DNA of 64,000 nucleotides, taken from an uncultured Verrucomicrobiales bacterium (GTDB taxonomy: Bacteria; Verrucomicrobiota; Verrucomicrobiia; Verrucomicrobiales; Akkermansiaceae). A program made the translations under genes and the position numbers. Positions 54,367-63,414 of this stretch are shown here, piece after piece (within the stretch, counting starts at the first letter, position 1; every line of letters starts with the position of its first letter). The stretch is from positions 1 through 64,000 of the forward strand of contig CALFBI010000005.1 of NCBI GenBank assembly GCA_937951675.1. The letters run 5' to 3'. The notes beneath the pieces were generated by a model. That model was given only the letters and a program-made list of their open reading frames with translations, made no database searches and was not told the origin of the DNA.

Positions 54367-54397
54367 AAAAGCCTTCTCTCGCTGAGAAGGCTTTTTT
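54367..54397 (+). terminator. Terminator of leuB
   Basis: Perfect 12-bp arms AAAAGCCTTCTC (54367-54378) and GAGAAGGCTTTT (54384-54395) around a 5-nt loop, then further Ts to 54397. It is 31 bp past the leuB stop. Confidence 0.9.
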
Positions 54398-54421
54398 CTG
54401 ACCCTCTTTCTTTATTGTTTT

Positions 54422-56788
54422 ATGACTTCACTTTCCCAAGACTCACGCCTTTCTCCTTTTTGTAACACCCCCGCTCAACGCTGGGAAGATGCCTTTGTCA
54501 GCGGCAATGGCTTAACGGGCCTTATGCAATGGGGTGAAGCTGGAAAAGATCGCCTGACTTTCACGAGTCATCATTTTCTTCTCCCTAATGGCACTCCTAT
54601 CGAGCTTCCTGATATGTCAGATCAGCTCGCACCATTGCGCCAAGGAATGATTGAAGGCCATATCCAAAAGTCTTGGAAAACCTATTGGGACACCTGGGAA
54701 AAGCGGTCCGGCCACGAAGGCTTCTACTGGACACAAGAATTCCACCCTGGTTACGAACTGCACTTCGAAAGTCGCGATATTCAAAACTCTGAAAATTACC
54801 ACCGCCAATGCGACTACCTCTCCGGAGAAGTCCGAAGCCTGTGGTCAGATCAATTTGGCAAGCAAACACGCTCCTCATTTGCTTCTCGTCATTCCCAACT
54901 ACTCTTCACGAAAGTAACTTCTGAGAAACCACGTGATTTCGATCTAACTGTGCAGGCTTGCCCTCAAACACCAACAGATATTCACGTCTCAAAAATCACA
55001 TCTCAAGATTCCATTGCCTTCCAAGCGATCTACCCTGAAGTCTCTCACGGGCAAGGTGCTTACGAAGGAAGAAGTCGTGTCGTGCTCTTAGACGGAAATC
55101 TCACCGCAACAGAAGATCAGCTTTCTATCAAAAAAACGACGAGCTTTATCATCATTACCAAGCTCGCTCGCTATCGAAATGATTCTGATCTTCTTGCGAC
55201 ATCACCTCTGCTTACAGACCTCCAAGCTTTCAGCTCTTCCTACGAAGCGGAGCTCGAAGCCCATCGCCATATTCATGAACCAATCTTCAAGCGCGTCGAA
55301 TTCTCTCTTGGTGTGGACGAGCAAGAACGACAAATCAGTAACAACGACTTACTCAGAACCATTAATCAAAAGGAGCAAGAGCTCTCACCGCGTTTTCTTG
55401 AGAGTCTTTTCTATACTTCTCGTTACCTCTTCCTCTCCTCTTGTGGCAGTGACTACGGGCCTCGACTCAGCGGACTCTTCATTGGGGAATGGGGTGCCGC
55501 TTGGGCCGGCGACTACACTTGCGATGCTAATGTTAATTTCGCGGTAACAGGAGGGAACCTCTTGGACCTCCCAGAAGCGATGGAAGGGTATTTTCAAATC
55601 ATCGAACGCACGATACCTCAATGGCGAGAAGCTGCTCAAAAGCTGCATGGATGCCGGGGGATCTTTGGACCTATTCGTATCGATGGCGAAAACGCCATTC
55701 ACTATCACAGTGATTATTACTATTCTCACATGGTTTTAACAGGCCTCGGACCTTGGCTCTTTTACCCGATGTGGGAATATTATCAGGTTTCAGGAAACAA
55801 AAAATTCTTGGAACAACGCCTCTACCCTCTCCTCGTCGAGCAAGCCCTCTTCTACGAAGACTTCCTACAAGTGAAAGACGAAAAAGGACATTTCATTTTC
55901 GCCCCTTCTAATTCTCCTGAAAACTTCCCTAAAGAGTTTGATGGCCCCGAAAAAACATCCACCTGTATCAACGCCACCGTCGATATTGCAGCTTGTAAAC
56001 ACGGGCTTCGAATGGCTTTAGAGGCTCATACTGCACTAGGCAAGCCCTCCGACCCTCAAACTCAAAAATGGGAAGAAATGATAGGTCTCCTCCCGCCCTA
56101 TCTCTTAACTGAAGATGGTGCCTTGAAAGAATGGTCCTGGAAAGAGCACCAAGAAAACTATGATCACCGTCACGCTAGCCACACTTACCCGGCTTGGCCC
56201 GCTGGAGAAACTGACCCGGATCACCCCAAAACAGCTTGGCAGTGTGAAGCCTTTTCAAAAGCACTTGCGAAACGAGAATACCCAATCATCGCGGCTCATG
56301 ACGCGCTACAGAAAGTTTATACCTTTATCCGTATTAAAAATCGTCAAGGGGTCGAAGGCATTCTTAAACACATGCTGAGTGCAGGGTATTTCTTCGACAG
56401 CTTAGCCACCTCTCACAATGTCGATTTAGATATTTACAACTATGATTTCATTCTTTCTTACCAAGGCTTAATGGCAGAGGCCGCCTATTTTTCTGAAAAA
56501 GAAAAATTAGAATTACTCCCTGCGATGCCAGACAGCCTTCCTGTAGGAACCTTATCAGGAGCCAAAGCACGTAATCAATGCGATCTCCATCAGCTCACTT
56601 GGGATCGAACGCAGAAAAAAATCTCGCTCGACCTCACAAGTCGTATTTCTCAAAAAATAGAGCTTATTCACCGTGATGGTATTAAAAAAGTAGAGACTTC
56701 TGCCGAATTAATAACGACCGATCACTCCGATCGAGTGTCGCTTCAATTGAAAGCTGGAGAACGAACTCAAGTCACTATTCTTTGGTGA
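54422..56788 (+). CDS. Glycoside hydrolase family 95-like protein
   Basis: 788 aa matching GH95: NTPAQRWEDAFVSGNGLTGL (N-terminal supersandwich domain) and an alpha/alpha-barrel with WAGDYTCDANVNFAVTGGN, then HRHASHTYPAWPAGETD (the conserved HRHxSHLY region). GH95 enzymes are inverting alpha-fucosidases or galactosidases. Oddity: the usual NxN water-activating pair reads D-A-N, so the first Asn is Asp. No signal peptide, so probably cytoplasmic or needs another export route. It is downstream of leuB's terminator and has no sulfatase or SusCD-like neighbour in this window. Confidence 0.85.
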   Translation: MTSLSQDSRLSPFCNTPAQRWEDAFVSGNGLTGLMQWGEAGKDRLTFTSHHFLLPNGTPIELPDMSDQLAPLRQGMIEGHIQKSWKTYWDTWEKRSGHEGFYWTQEFHPGYELHFESRDIQNSENYHRQCDYLSGEVRSLWSDQFGKQTRSSFASRHSQLLFTKVTSEKPRDFDLTVQACPQTPTDIHVSKITSQDSIAFQAIYPEVSHGQGAYEGRSRVVLLDGNLTATEDQLSIKKTTSFIIITKLARYRNDSDLLATSPLLTDLQAFSSSYEAELEAHRHIHEPIFKRVEFSLGVDEQERQISNNDLLRTINQKEQELSPRFLESLFYTSRYLFLSSCGSDYGPRLSGLFIGEWGAAWAGDYTCDANVNFAVTGGNLLDLPEAMEGYFQIIERTIPQWREAAQKLHGCRGIFGPIRIDGENAIHYHSDYYYSHMVLTGLGPWLFYPMWEYYQVSGNKKFLEQRLYPLLVEQALFYEDFLQVKDEKGHFIFAPSNSPENFPKEFDGPEKTSTCINATVDIAACKHGLRMALEAHTALGKPSDPQTQKWEEMIGLLPPYLLTEDGALKEWSWKEHQENYDHRHASHTYPAWPAGETDPDHPKTAWQCEAFSKALAKREYPIIAAHDALQKVYTFIRIKNRQGVEGILKHMLSAGYFFDSLATSHNVDLDIYNYDFILSYQGLMAEAAYFSEKEKLELLPAMPDSLPVGTLSGAKARNQCDLHQLTWDRTQKKISLDLTSRISQKIELIHRDGIKKVETSAELITTDHSDRVSLQLKAGERTQVTILW

Positions 56789-56908
56789 ATAAGACCTTCC
56801 TGTGAATTACACTTTTAAAAAAAGTCAAGGAATCTTAAATAAAATCTCGCCTTTAGTTTCAAGTGCTTTATAGTTCAGTTAAATCTTTACTGGACCATAT
56901 CATTTAAA

Positions 56909-57544
56909 ATGTCGGCACAGCACACCCACCATATTAACGTGAGAGAAACTCAACTTGAAATGCCTGAACGCGCTCCAGGAGCCCCTTCAGCGTTGAGCGA
57001 CGACTTTGAAGGCAAACTTGGTGAAGCTCAGAAGCAGCTTGAGCTCCTTCAGCAACACCAGGAAGAAATCGAACGCCGGAAACGTGACCTCCAAGAGTTA
57101 CACACACGGAAGCAAGAATTTCTTACAGGACAAGTAGGGATGACTGAAAAACTCTCCTTCGCTCTGACCTCCATTGAGCGTGAGCTTTTTGAAATGCGCC
57201 AAGAAGTCGAAGATCTCGACCAAACTCGTGGCGTCTTCGCGAAAAATTTAGAACGCTTAAACCATCTCAACCCTGATCAATGGGGTCCCGATGTCTTAGG
57301 ACAGGAGCTCAATAAATCCATTTCTCTCATCGACCAGGCTGAAGAAGAATACGATCAAGCCGTTCAACATTTCTCAGGCGGACGAAGCCGCGGTATCTTC
57401 GGGGTAACTGGAAAGAAAAAAAACCAAAGTCTCGGTTCCTCCGGCAATGGTGAATTTTCAACGATGTTGAAAAACGGCTTTGCCTTCAATCTCCCTGTGA
57501 TTGTATTCGGTAGCATTGCGGTGCTCGTTTATCTCATCAAGTAG
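56909..57544 (+). CDS. Coiled-coil protein with C-terminal membrane helix
   Basis: 211 aa. A long coiled coil at about residues 30-110 (KLGEAQKQLELLQQHQEEIE, RELFEMRQEVEDLDQTRG), a Gly/Ser-rich linker (GVTGKKKNQSLGSSGNG) and a C-terminal anchor (FNLPVIVFGSIAVLVYLIK). Tail-anchored membrane protein of unknown family. The stop of this gene is directly followed by the ATG of the next (TAGATG), so the two are made together and probably form one assembly. Confidence 0.75.
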   Translation: MSAQHTHHINVRETQLEMPERAPGAPSALSDDFEGKLGEAQKQLELLQQHQEEIERRKRDLQELHTRKQEFLTGQVGMTEKLSFALTSIERELFEMRQEVEDLDQTRGVFAKNLERLNHLNPDQWGPDVLGQELNKSISLIDQAEEEYDQAVQHFSGGRSRGIFGVTGKKKNQSLGSSGNGEFSTMLKNGFAFNLPVIVFGSIAVLVYLIK

Positions 57545-57886
57545 ATGGCTCTTTTCTCGTCCAAAAAGGATCCTCAGGAAATCCTTCAATTACGAGAGGA
57601 GGAGGATCACTTATCTCAAAAAATTGACGACCTCCGACAATTTATTGAAGAAGCTCCTCAAAAGCTGCAAGAAGAGATCGAAAACCAGCGGAATGAAATG
57701 CCGGCCCCTGATGATCTTCAGGACCGGATTAGAGAAAGAAAATTCCAAGAACAGCTCAGTCGAGGCGAAATTAAAAACGAACGCCGGCACCAAGCCCGGA
57801 GCGGGCTTTTGTTTCTCCTAATGCTCATCGCGATCGTCTCTCTCTCTTGGTGGACTTGGTCCCGTTTACAAGGATTCTCCCTGTAG
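57545..57886 (+). CDS. Short coiled-coil membrane protein, partner of the preceding gene
   Basis: 113 aa. A heptad-rich segment at about residues 13-85 (EILQLREEEDHLSQKIDDLR, EEIENQRNEMPAPDDLQDR) and a C-terminal membrane helix (GLLFLLMLIAIVSLSWWTW). Same architecture as the preceding protein, so they may be a heteromeric pair. The ATG touches the stop of the first gene. Function unknown; scaffold or septum-related roles are possible but unsupported. Confidence 0.75.
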   Translation: MALFSSKKDPQEILQLREEEDHLSQKIDDLRQFIEEAPQKLQEEIENQRNEMPAPDDLQDRIRERKFQEQLSRGEIKNERRHQARSGLLFLLMLIAIVSLSWWTWSRLQGFSL

Positions 57887-57966
57887 GCTTTCCTTTCCCT
57901 TTACTCCTCTTCTTTTAGGTGAAAAAACAATTGGCAGGCTAGGAAGGATCAGAGAGGATCCGTTCT

Positions 57967-58260
57967 ATGTCAGATGCCTGTCTTGATGTCAAATATGTCG
58001 CTGACCTTGCTCGGCTTGAGCTGAGTCACGAAGAGATCCCTCATTTCCAAAGTCAACTCGATAAGGTTTTGACCCACATCGAACAAATTTTATCAATTGA
58101 TGTGGATGGAGTCGAACCAACTTCTTACCCCACTCCTGTCTATGACCGGGTTCGCCAAGACGAAGCGCAAGAAGGCTTTGGGCAAGAAGGCGCCTTGAAA
58201 AACGCCCCTGATCAAACCATGGGTCAGATCCGAGTTCCTAAAGTGGTCGACGCTTCTTAA
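57967..58260 (+). CDS. gatC: Asp/Glu-tRNA amidotransferase subunit C
   Basis: 97 aa. The small stabilising subunit of GatCAB. Typical GatC: DVKYVADLARLELSHEEIPHF, QLDKVLTHIEQILSIDVDGVEPTSYP, ending in QTMGQIRVPKVVDAS. GAGG lies nine bases ahead of the ATG. gatA follows after 32 bp; gatB is not in the window. Confidence 0.93.
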   Translation: MSDACLDVKYVADLARLELSHEEIPHFQSQLDKVLTHIEQILSIDVDGVEPTSYPTPVYDRVRQDEAQEGFGQEGALKNAPDQTMGQIRVPKVVDAS

Positions 58261-58292
58261 TCTCCTATTACTGATCCCTGAATCTACTTACG

Positions 58293-59720
58293 ATGAGCCT
58301 TTGCACTGCAACAATCGCCACCCTTCGCCAACGTCTCCTGGCCAAAGAAATTTCGCCTTCCGAGATCGTTCAAGACCTTGCGAAAAATATTGAAGCTCAA
58401 AATGAAACTCTCGGAGCCTACTTAAGCTGGGATCTTGATGCTGCTTTAAAGGCCGCTGATGAGGTTGATCTCTCGGCCCCCTTAGGTGGCATTCCTATCG
58501 CTTTTAAAGACAACATCAACGTCAAAGGGCAACCTTGCACCTGTGCTTCCCGTTTATTTGAAGGAGGCTATACAGCACCCTACAATGCTACTGTCACGCA
58601 TAAGCTCACAGCGGCGGGAGCGATCCCCTTTGGCAGAGCTAATATGGACGAATTCGCGATGGGGTCTTCTACCGAAAATTCAGCTCTTCGCAGAACGCTT
58701 AATCCACAAGCCCCTCGACACATCCCGGGAGGATCATCTGGAGGATCTGCTTCTGCCGTCTCATCTCATATGGCTATCGCCGCGCTAGGGTCAGACACAG
58801 GCGGCTCTATTCGCCAACCCGCAAGCCATTGCGGTATCGTCGGACTCAAACCCTCTTATGGGCGCGTTTCACGCTATGGTCTCGTGGCTTTCGCCTCCTC
58901 TCTCGACCAGATCGGGCCCATGACCAAAACGGTCGAAGATGCCGCCCTATTACTCGAATCTCTAGCTGGGACTGATGGAAGAGACTCAACTTGCCTCGAC
59001 GCAGAAGTTCCTTCTTATACTAAAGCTCTGCACAAAGGCGTGAAAGGCTTGAAAATCGGACTTCCTACCGAATACTTTGGAGAAGGGCTTGACCCGCGAG
59101 TGAAAGAGCTCGTCATGAATGCCGCCAAAAAGCTTGAAAAAGAAGGCGCCGAGCTCGTGGAAATCTCTCTCCCTAATAGTCAACACGCTGTCGCAACTTA
59201 CTATATCATTGCTCCAGCTGAAGCTTCTTCAAATTTATCACGTTTTGATGGGGTTCGTTACGGGAACCGAGCCGAGGAACCTCGCGACATGCTTGACCTC
59301 TACAGCAGAAGCCGAGCGGAAGGGTTCGGAAGTGAAGTCAAGCGCCGGATCATTTTAGGAACTTATGTTCTTAGCTCTGGCTACTACGATGCTTACTATA
59401 CTCGAGCTCAAAAAGTTAGAACCTTGATCCAACAGGACTTCACGCAAGCTTTTGAACAAGTTGATGCTATCCTCTCCCCCGTCAGCCCGACCCCTCCTCG
59501 CAAACTAGAAGAGGCCAAAGAAGACCCACTCAAAGACTACCTCGCTGACATCTACACGATTAGTGCCAATCTATCTGGAATTTGCGCCATGAGTGTTCCT
59601 TGCGGAACCTTGAACGAAGAAGGTGACGATTTACCGATCGGGCTTCAAATCATGGCTCCACATCTTGGAGAAGAGACCCTTTTCCAAATTGGAAGCACCT
59701 GGGAAAAAATAAGAGGGTGA
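58293..59720 (+). CDS. gatA: Glu-tRNA(Gln)/Asp-tRNA(Asn) amidotransferase subunit A
   Basis: 475 aa. The amidase subunit that releases ammonia from glutamine for transamidation of mischarged tRNA. The amidase signature is complete: GIPIAFKDNINVKGQ with the catalytic Lys, GGSSGGSASAVSS with the first Ser and SDTGGSIRQPASHCGIVGLKP with the catalytic Ser. It is downstream of gatC, and a tRNA-Gln gene lies 65 bp beyond its stop on the other strand. A hairpin at 59729-59752 may end both transcripts. Confidence 0.95.
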   Translation: MSLCTATIATLRQRLLAKEISPSEIVQDLAKNIEAQNETLGAYLSWDLDAALKAADEVDLSAPLGGIPIAFKDNINVKGQPCTCASRLFEGGYTAPYNATVTHKLTAAGAIPFGRANMDEFAMGSSTENSALRRTLNPQAPRHIPGGSSGGSASAVSSHMAIAALGSDTGGSIRQPASHCGIVGLKPSYGRVSRYGLVAFASSLDQIGPMTKTVEDAALLLESLAGTDGRDSTCLDAEVPSYTKALHKGVKGLKIGLPTEYFGEGLDPRVKELVMNAAKKLEKEGAELVEISLPNSQHAVATYYIIAPAEASSNLSRFDGVRYGNRAEEPRDMLDLYSRSRAEGFGSEVKRRIILGTYVLSSGYYDAYYTRAQKVRTLIQQDFTQAFEQVDAILSPVSPTPPRKLEEAKEDPLKDYLADIYTISANLSGICAMSVPCGTLNEEGDDLPIGLQIMAPHLGEETLFQIGSTWEKIRG

Positions 59721-59728
59721 GATAAAAT

Positions 59729-59752
59729 GGATCTCTCTCTTTTGAGAGGTCC
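59729..59752. terminator. Hairpin between gatA and tRNA-Gln
   Basis: Arms GGATCTCTC (59729-59737) and GAGAGGTCC (59744-59752) pair over nine positions, one as G-T. T-rich sequence follows only on the minus strand (complement of gataaaat), suiting the end of the tRNA-Gln transcript; it may also stop gatA. Confidence 0.5.
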
Positions 59753-59785
59753 CACCTTCAACTCCAACATAACGGAACTGAAAAG

Positions 59786-59859
59786 TGGTAGTCCTACAAG
59801 GATTTGAACCTAGACTAACGGAATCAAAATCCGTTGTGCTACCATTACACCATAGGACT
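59786..59859 (-). tRNA. tRNA-Gln (anticodon TTG)
   Basis: Minus strand, 74 nt with encoded CCA. Acceptor AGTCCTA pairs with TAGGACT, D-arm GTG/CAC, anticodon stem ACGGA/TCCGT around TTTTGAT with anticodon TTG, and T-arm CTAGG/CCTTG around TTCAAAT with one U-U mismatch. Discriminator A. The first pair is A1-U72, whereas bacterial tRNA-Gln recognised by GatB usually has U1-A72. The surrounding 59753-60004 gap holds no other gene that I can see. Confidence 0.93.
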
Positions 59860-60004
59860 GTAAACAGTGTGATCTTGCGATCGGGGCGGCATAATTAATC
59901 TCTCACCTCAAAACTTTCAACCCCTAAATGAAATTTTCTTTCATTTTTATCAAAGCTCTTGCGACTTGACCGCACTGTGAGAGACTTCTGCCCTTCATTT
60001 GTCC

Positions 60005-61090
60005 ATGGATTACTCCTCCCTCATCGAAAAAAGAAAAAAGAGATTCGCCGAAATCGAAGAACTCATTTCTGTCCCGAATTTTTATGACGACCCCAGAGCT
60101 GCCTCTGAGATCATGAGGGAGCATCGTCAAATTAAAAAACTTCTGGAGAACTGGTCTATTTTTGAAGAATGCCAGCGTAATCTCAATGATAATCTGGAAC
60201 TTGCAAAGGAAGAGGACCCTGAACTCGCCGAAATGGCTGAGCTGGAAATTCCTGACTTAGAAAGCCAAATTGAAACTCTTCAGCAAGAAATTCAATACGC
60301 GCTCCTTCCTCAAGACCCTACCGAAGACCGGGACGCCTTGATTGAAATCCGAGCGGGCGCTGGCGGAGACGAGTCCTCTCTCTTTGCAGGAGACCTGCTC
60401 CGGATGTATCAACGTTATGCCGAATTACGAGGTTGGAAAACAGAGCACCTAGGAAGCAGCCCTAGCGAAGTAGGCGGATTTAAGGAAGTCATCTTAAAAG
60501 TCTCTGGAGACGAAGTCTTTCGTTACCTCAAATATGAAAGTGGCGTGCATCGTGTGCAACGCGTCCCATCCACCGAAACTCAAGGACGGATTCACACCTC
60601 CACCGCAACGGTTGCGGTCATGCCCGAAGCGGAAGAAGTCGATATTGAGATCAAAGCTGACGATCTCCGGATTGAAGTCTGCCGTGCAGGAGGGGCGGGA
60701 GGACAACACGTCAACCGAACCGAATCCGCAGTGCAAGTATTTCACCTCCCAACCGGAGTCATGGTGCGCTGTGAAGATGGCCGAAGTCAGACTCAAAACC
60801 GAGAACGAGCTCTTCAAATCCTACGAAGCAAACTTTTTGAGGCGAAGCAGCAAGAAGAAGAAGCAAAATACTCGGCACAGCGAAAATCATTGATTGGGTC
60901 AGGAGACCGATCTGAAAAAATCCGAACCTTCCACTTCCCTCAAGCCAGAGTCACCGACCACCGTATCCAGTATACGTCTCACCAAATTGAAGCGATTTTG
61001 AATGGCGAATTATTCGAATTCACCGAGCAACTTCAAAAAGCCGAAATGGAGCAGCGCCTTGTGGATGCAGGGCTTGAATCCGAAAGTTAA
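60005..61090 (+). CDS. prfA: Peptide chain release factor 1
   Basis: About 361 aa from ATG 60005 (a TTG at 59999 is in frame). Reads UAA and UAG. VHRVQRVPSTETQGR has the PxT stop-codon recognition tripeptide (PST), and RAGGAGGQHVNRTESAVQ carries the GGQ loop that triggers peptide release, methylated by PrmC. The PxT identifies RF1 rather than RF2. No Shine-Dalgarno sequence is seen. The prmC gene overlaps its 3' end, a normal pairing. Confidence 0.96.
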   Translation: MDYSSLIEKRKKRFAEIEELISVPNFYDDPRAASEIMREHRQIKKLLENWSIFEECQRNLNDNLELAKEEDPELAEMAELEIPDLESQIETLQQEIQYALLPQDPTEDRDALIEIRAGAGGDESSLFAGDLLRMYQRYAELRGWKTEHLGSSPSEVGGFKEVILKVSGDEVFRYLKYESGVHRVQRVPSTETQGRIHTSTATVAVMPEAEEVDIEIKADDLRIEVCRAGGAGGQHVNRTESAVQVFHLPTGVMVRCEDGRSQTQNRERALQILRSKLFEAKQQEEEAKYSAQRKSLIGSGDRSEKIRTFHFPQARVTDHRIQYTSHQIEAILNGELFEFTEQLQKAEMEQRLVDAGLESES

Positions 61091-61973
61091 ATCAAAACCA
61101 CCTTCCCCTTTCGTGAAACCAGCTTCTCCCACTGTTCTTGAGGTCATTGACCTCGGCACTAAATACCTCGATCAAAAGCAAGTCGAGTCAGCTCGCACCA
61201 ATATGCAGCTCCTTGTCGCTCACCATCTTGATTGCACTCGCACTGGTCTGTATTTACAATTTGACCATCCCGTTGAAGAGCATCTTCTCGAGGAAATCCG
61301 AAGTGATCTCAAAAAAAGAGGTTCTCGTATTCCTCTTCAGCACCTCCTGGGAGAAGTTCCTTTTCATCGACTCGAATTCAAAACAGATGCGAGAGCTTTA
61401 ATTCCCCGTCCAGAAACAGAAGAACTCGTCGAACTCATTCTCAAAACAAAGCTACCAACTCCCTGTCGACTCCTTGACATGGGGACAGGGTCTGGAGTGA
61501 TTGGGCTCTCACTCGTCAATGCGCTCGGGGAACAATGCCAGGAAGCCATCTTAGCGGATGTTTCCAAGGAAGCCTTAGAGCTAGCCTCAGAAAACACCCA
61601 AGCACTCAAAGCAAGCTCAAGAGTCTCACTCGTTGAGTCTCATCTCTTCGATCAGATCGAGGGAACATTTGACCTGATCATTGCGAATCTTCCCTATATC
61701 CCGCTCAGCGATGAAAAGACGCTCAGCCCTGAAGTTCAGCATGATCCCAAATTAGCACTCTTTGGAGGGAAAGATGGGCTCGACATCATTCGCGATTTTA
61801 TTCCAAAGTCATTTTCTGCTCTTAATCCGGGTGGCATGCTTTTTCTAGAAATAGGAATTCACCAATCAACAGAGGTAGAAGCCCTTCTTACACAAGCAGG
61901 ATTCGATCATGTCATGACACACTCTGATTTGAACCAAATCCCAAGATTCCCATCGGCCCAAAAGCCGCTTTAA
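61065..61973 (+). CDS. prmC: Release factor glutamine methyltransferase
   Basis: About 302 aa from ATG 61065, overlapping prfA by 26 bp; a GTG at 61113 is an alternative that fits the shorter family N-terminus. It methylates the GGQ glutamine of release factors. SAM motif I is LLDMGTGSGVIGLSLV; RIPLQHLLGEVPFHRLEF and LIPRPETEEL are standard HemK segments. The catalytic NPPY reads NLPY (IIANLPYIP), a variant at the second position. Cotranscribed with its substrate gene. Confidence 0.9.
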   Translation: MQGLNPKVKSKPPSPFVKPASPTVLEVIDLGTKYLDQKQVESARTNMQLLVAHHLDCTRTGLYLQFDHPVEEHLLEEIRSDLKKRGSRIPLQHLLGEVPFHRLEFKTDARALIPRPETEELVELILKTKLPTPCRLLDMGTGSGVIGLSLVNALGEQCQEAILADVSKEALELASENTQALKASSRVSLVESHLFDQIEGTFDLIIANLPYIPLSDEKTLSPEVQHDPKLALFGGKDGLDIIRDFIPKSFSALNPGGMLFLEIGIHQSTEVEALLTQAGFDHVMTHSDLNQIPRFPSAQKPL

Positions 61974-61999
61974 AACCTCATTTACTTCGATACAACATC

Positions 62000-63274
62000 A
62001 TGGACAAACTCATCGTCAACGGCGGAAAGCCTCTTTCTGGAACGATCAATATTTCCGGATCAAAAAACGCCTCCCTCCCGATTCTCGCCGCTACCTTACT
62101 GACCTCTGAACCTGTGATCATTCGCCGCGTGCCTGATGTTTCAGATACGAATTATATGCTCCAGATCCTACGAGCTCTTGGCGCAGAAGTCGAAAGGTCA
62201 AGTGGCACTGTCCGGATTCATGCTGCTAACATTATCCCCAATGCTCCTTATGAAATCGTTCGCAAAATGCGGGCTTCTATCTGTGTGATGGGGCCCCTTC
62301 TCGCCCGAATGGGAGAAGCTAACGTTTCTATTCCAGGAGGTTGCGTGATCGGAGATCGCCCTGTAGACCTTCACTTAAAAGGGCTTGGTGGCTTGGGTGC
62401 CGAGATCGACACCGAAGGAGGCAACATGCTCCTCAAAGCTCCTAATGGACTAGTCGGCAAAGAAATCGACCTCCGCGGAAAACATGGACCTACTGTTCTA
62501 GGCACTGATAATCTCATGATGGCGGCCGTTCTTGCAGAAGGCACCACCATCATCGAATCTGCTGCCTGTGAACCAGAAGTGATTGACCTCGCTGAATTTC
62601 TCATTTCCCTTGGAGCTAAAATCGAAGGTGCCGGCACTCGCCGAATCACGATCGAAGGAGTTAAATCACTTGGCGGAACTGACTATACCGTCATTCCGGA
62701 CCGAATCGAAGCAGGCACCTTTATGATTGCGGGTGCAATGTGCGGCAGCTCTGAAGGGGTCACCCTCAATCGGATCAATCGCGAGCATATCGAAATCATG
62801 AGTAAAGAACTCATCGCGGCCGGGCATGACGTCGAATATTCTAATAATGACACTTCCGTCACCGTAAAACCAGGAAGCCAACCAAAAGGAATGAAGCTCA
62901 CGACCGCTCCTTACCCTGGATTCCCCACCGACATGCAAGCCCAGTTCACGGCGCTCTGTGCGGTAACCCCTGGTATTTCGGTAGTAGAAGATACCATCTT
63001 TCCTCAGCGGTTTATGCATTGTGCCGAAATGGCACGGATGGGGTCTGATATTAAAGTCGATAATGGCACCGCTATTATTAACGGAGTATCATCGCTCTCC
63101 CCAGCCCCCGTCATGGCAAGTGACCTCAGAGCCTCGGCAGCGCTTGTCCTCGCAGCACTGAAAGCTGAAGGAAAAACCGATATCTTACGCCTCTATCATA
63201 TCGACCGAGGCTATGAGCATATCGATGAAAAACTGCTCTTACTTGGAGCGGATGTGGCGCGAGTCCGCGAATAA
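62000..63274 (+). CDS. murA: UDP-N-acetylglucosamine 1-carboxyvinyltransferase
   Basis: 424 aa. The first committed enzyme of peptidoglycan synthesis, adding enolpyruvate to UDP-GlcNAc. KLIVNGGKPLSGTINISGSK, the active-site Cys in SIPGGCVIGDRPVDL (the fosfomycin target), DNLMMAAVLAEGTT and the DLRASAALVLAALKAEG end are all present. Length is normal. No Shine-Dalgarno sequence before the ATG. A terminator hairpin follows. Confidence 0.97.
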   Translation: MDKLIVNGGKPLSGTINISGSKNASLPILAATLLTSEPVIIRRVPDVSDTNYMLQILRALGAEVERSSGTVRIHAANIIPNAPYEIVRKMRASICVMGPLLARMGEANVSIPGGCVIGDRPVDLHLKGLGGLGAEIDTEGGNMLLKAPNGLVGKEIDLRGKHGPTVLGTDNLMMAAVLAEGTTIIESAACEPEVIDLAEFLISLGAKIEGAGTRRITIEGVKSLGGTDYTVIPDRIEAGTFMIAGAMCGSSEGVTLNRINREHIEIMSKELIAAGHDVEYSNNDTSVTVKPGSQPKGMKLTTAPYPGFPTDMQAQFTALCAVTPGISVVEDTIFPQRFMHCAEMARMGSDIKVDNGTAIINGVSSLSPAPVMASDLRASAALVLAALKAEGKTDILRLYHIDRGYEHIDEKLLLLGADVARVRE

Positions 63275-63307
63275 CTCAGCTGAAGGCTAGTTTCAAACAA
63301 CATTTCT

Positions 63308-63345
63308 AAAGCCCCTTTCTTGAAAGAGAAGGAGGCTTTTTCTTT
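63308..63345 (+). terminator. Terminator of murA
   Basis: AAAGCC (63308-63313) pairs with GGCTTT (63334-63339), with an inner CCTTT/GAAGG extension, and the plus strand continues TTTTTC. It is 34 bp past the murA stop. Confidence 0.75.
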
Positions 63346-63414
63346 GTTTAGAACACCCTATCTCTCCCCTCCAATAACAAGATAAAGCGGCAACGCTTTG
63401 CCTAGTGCACACCC

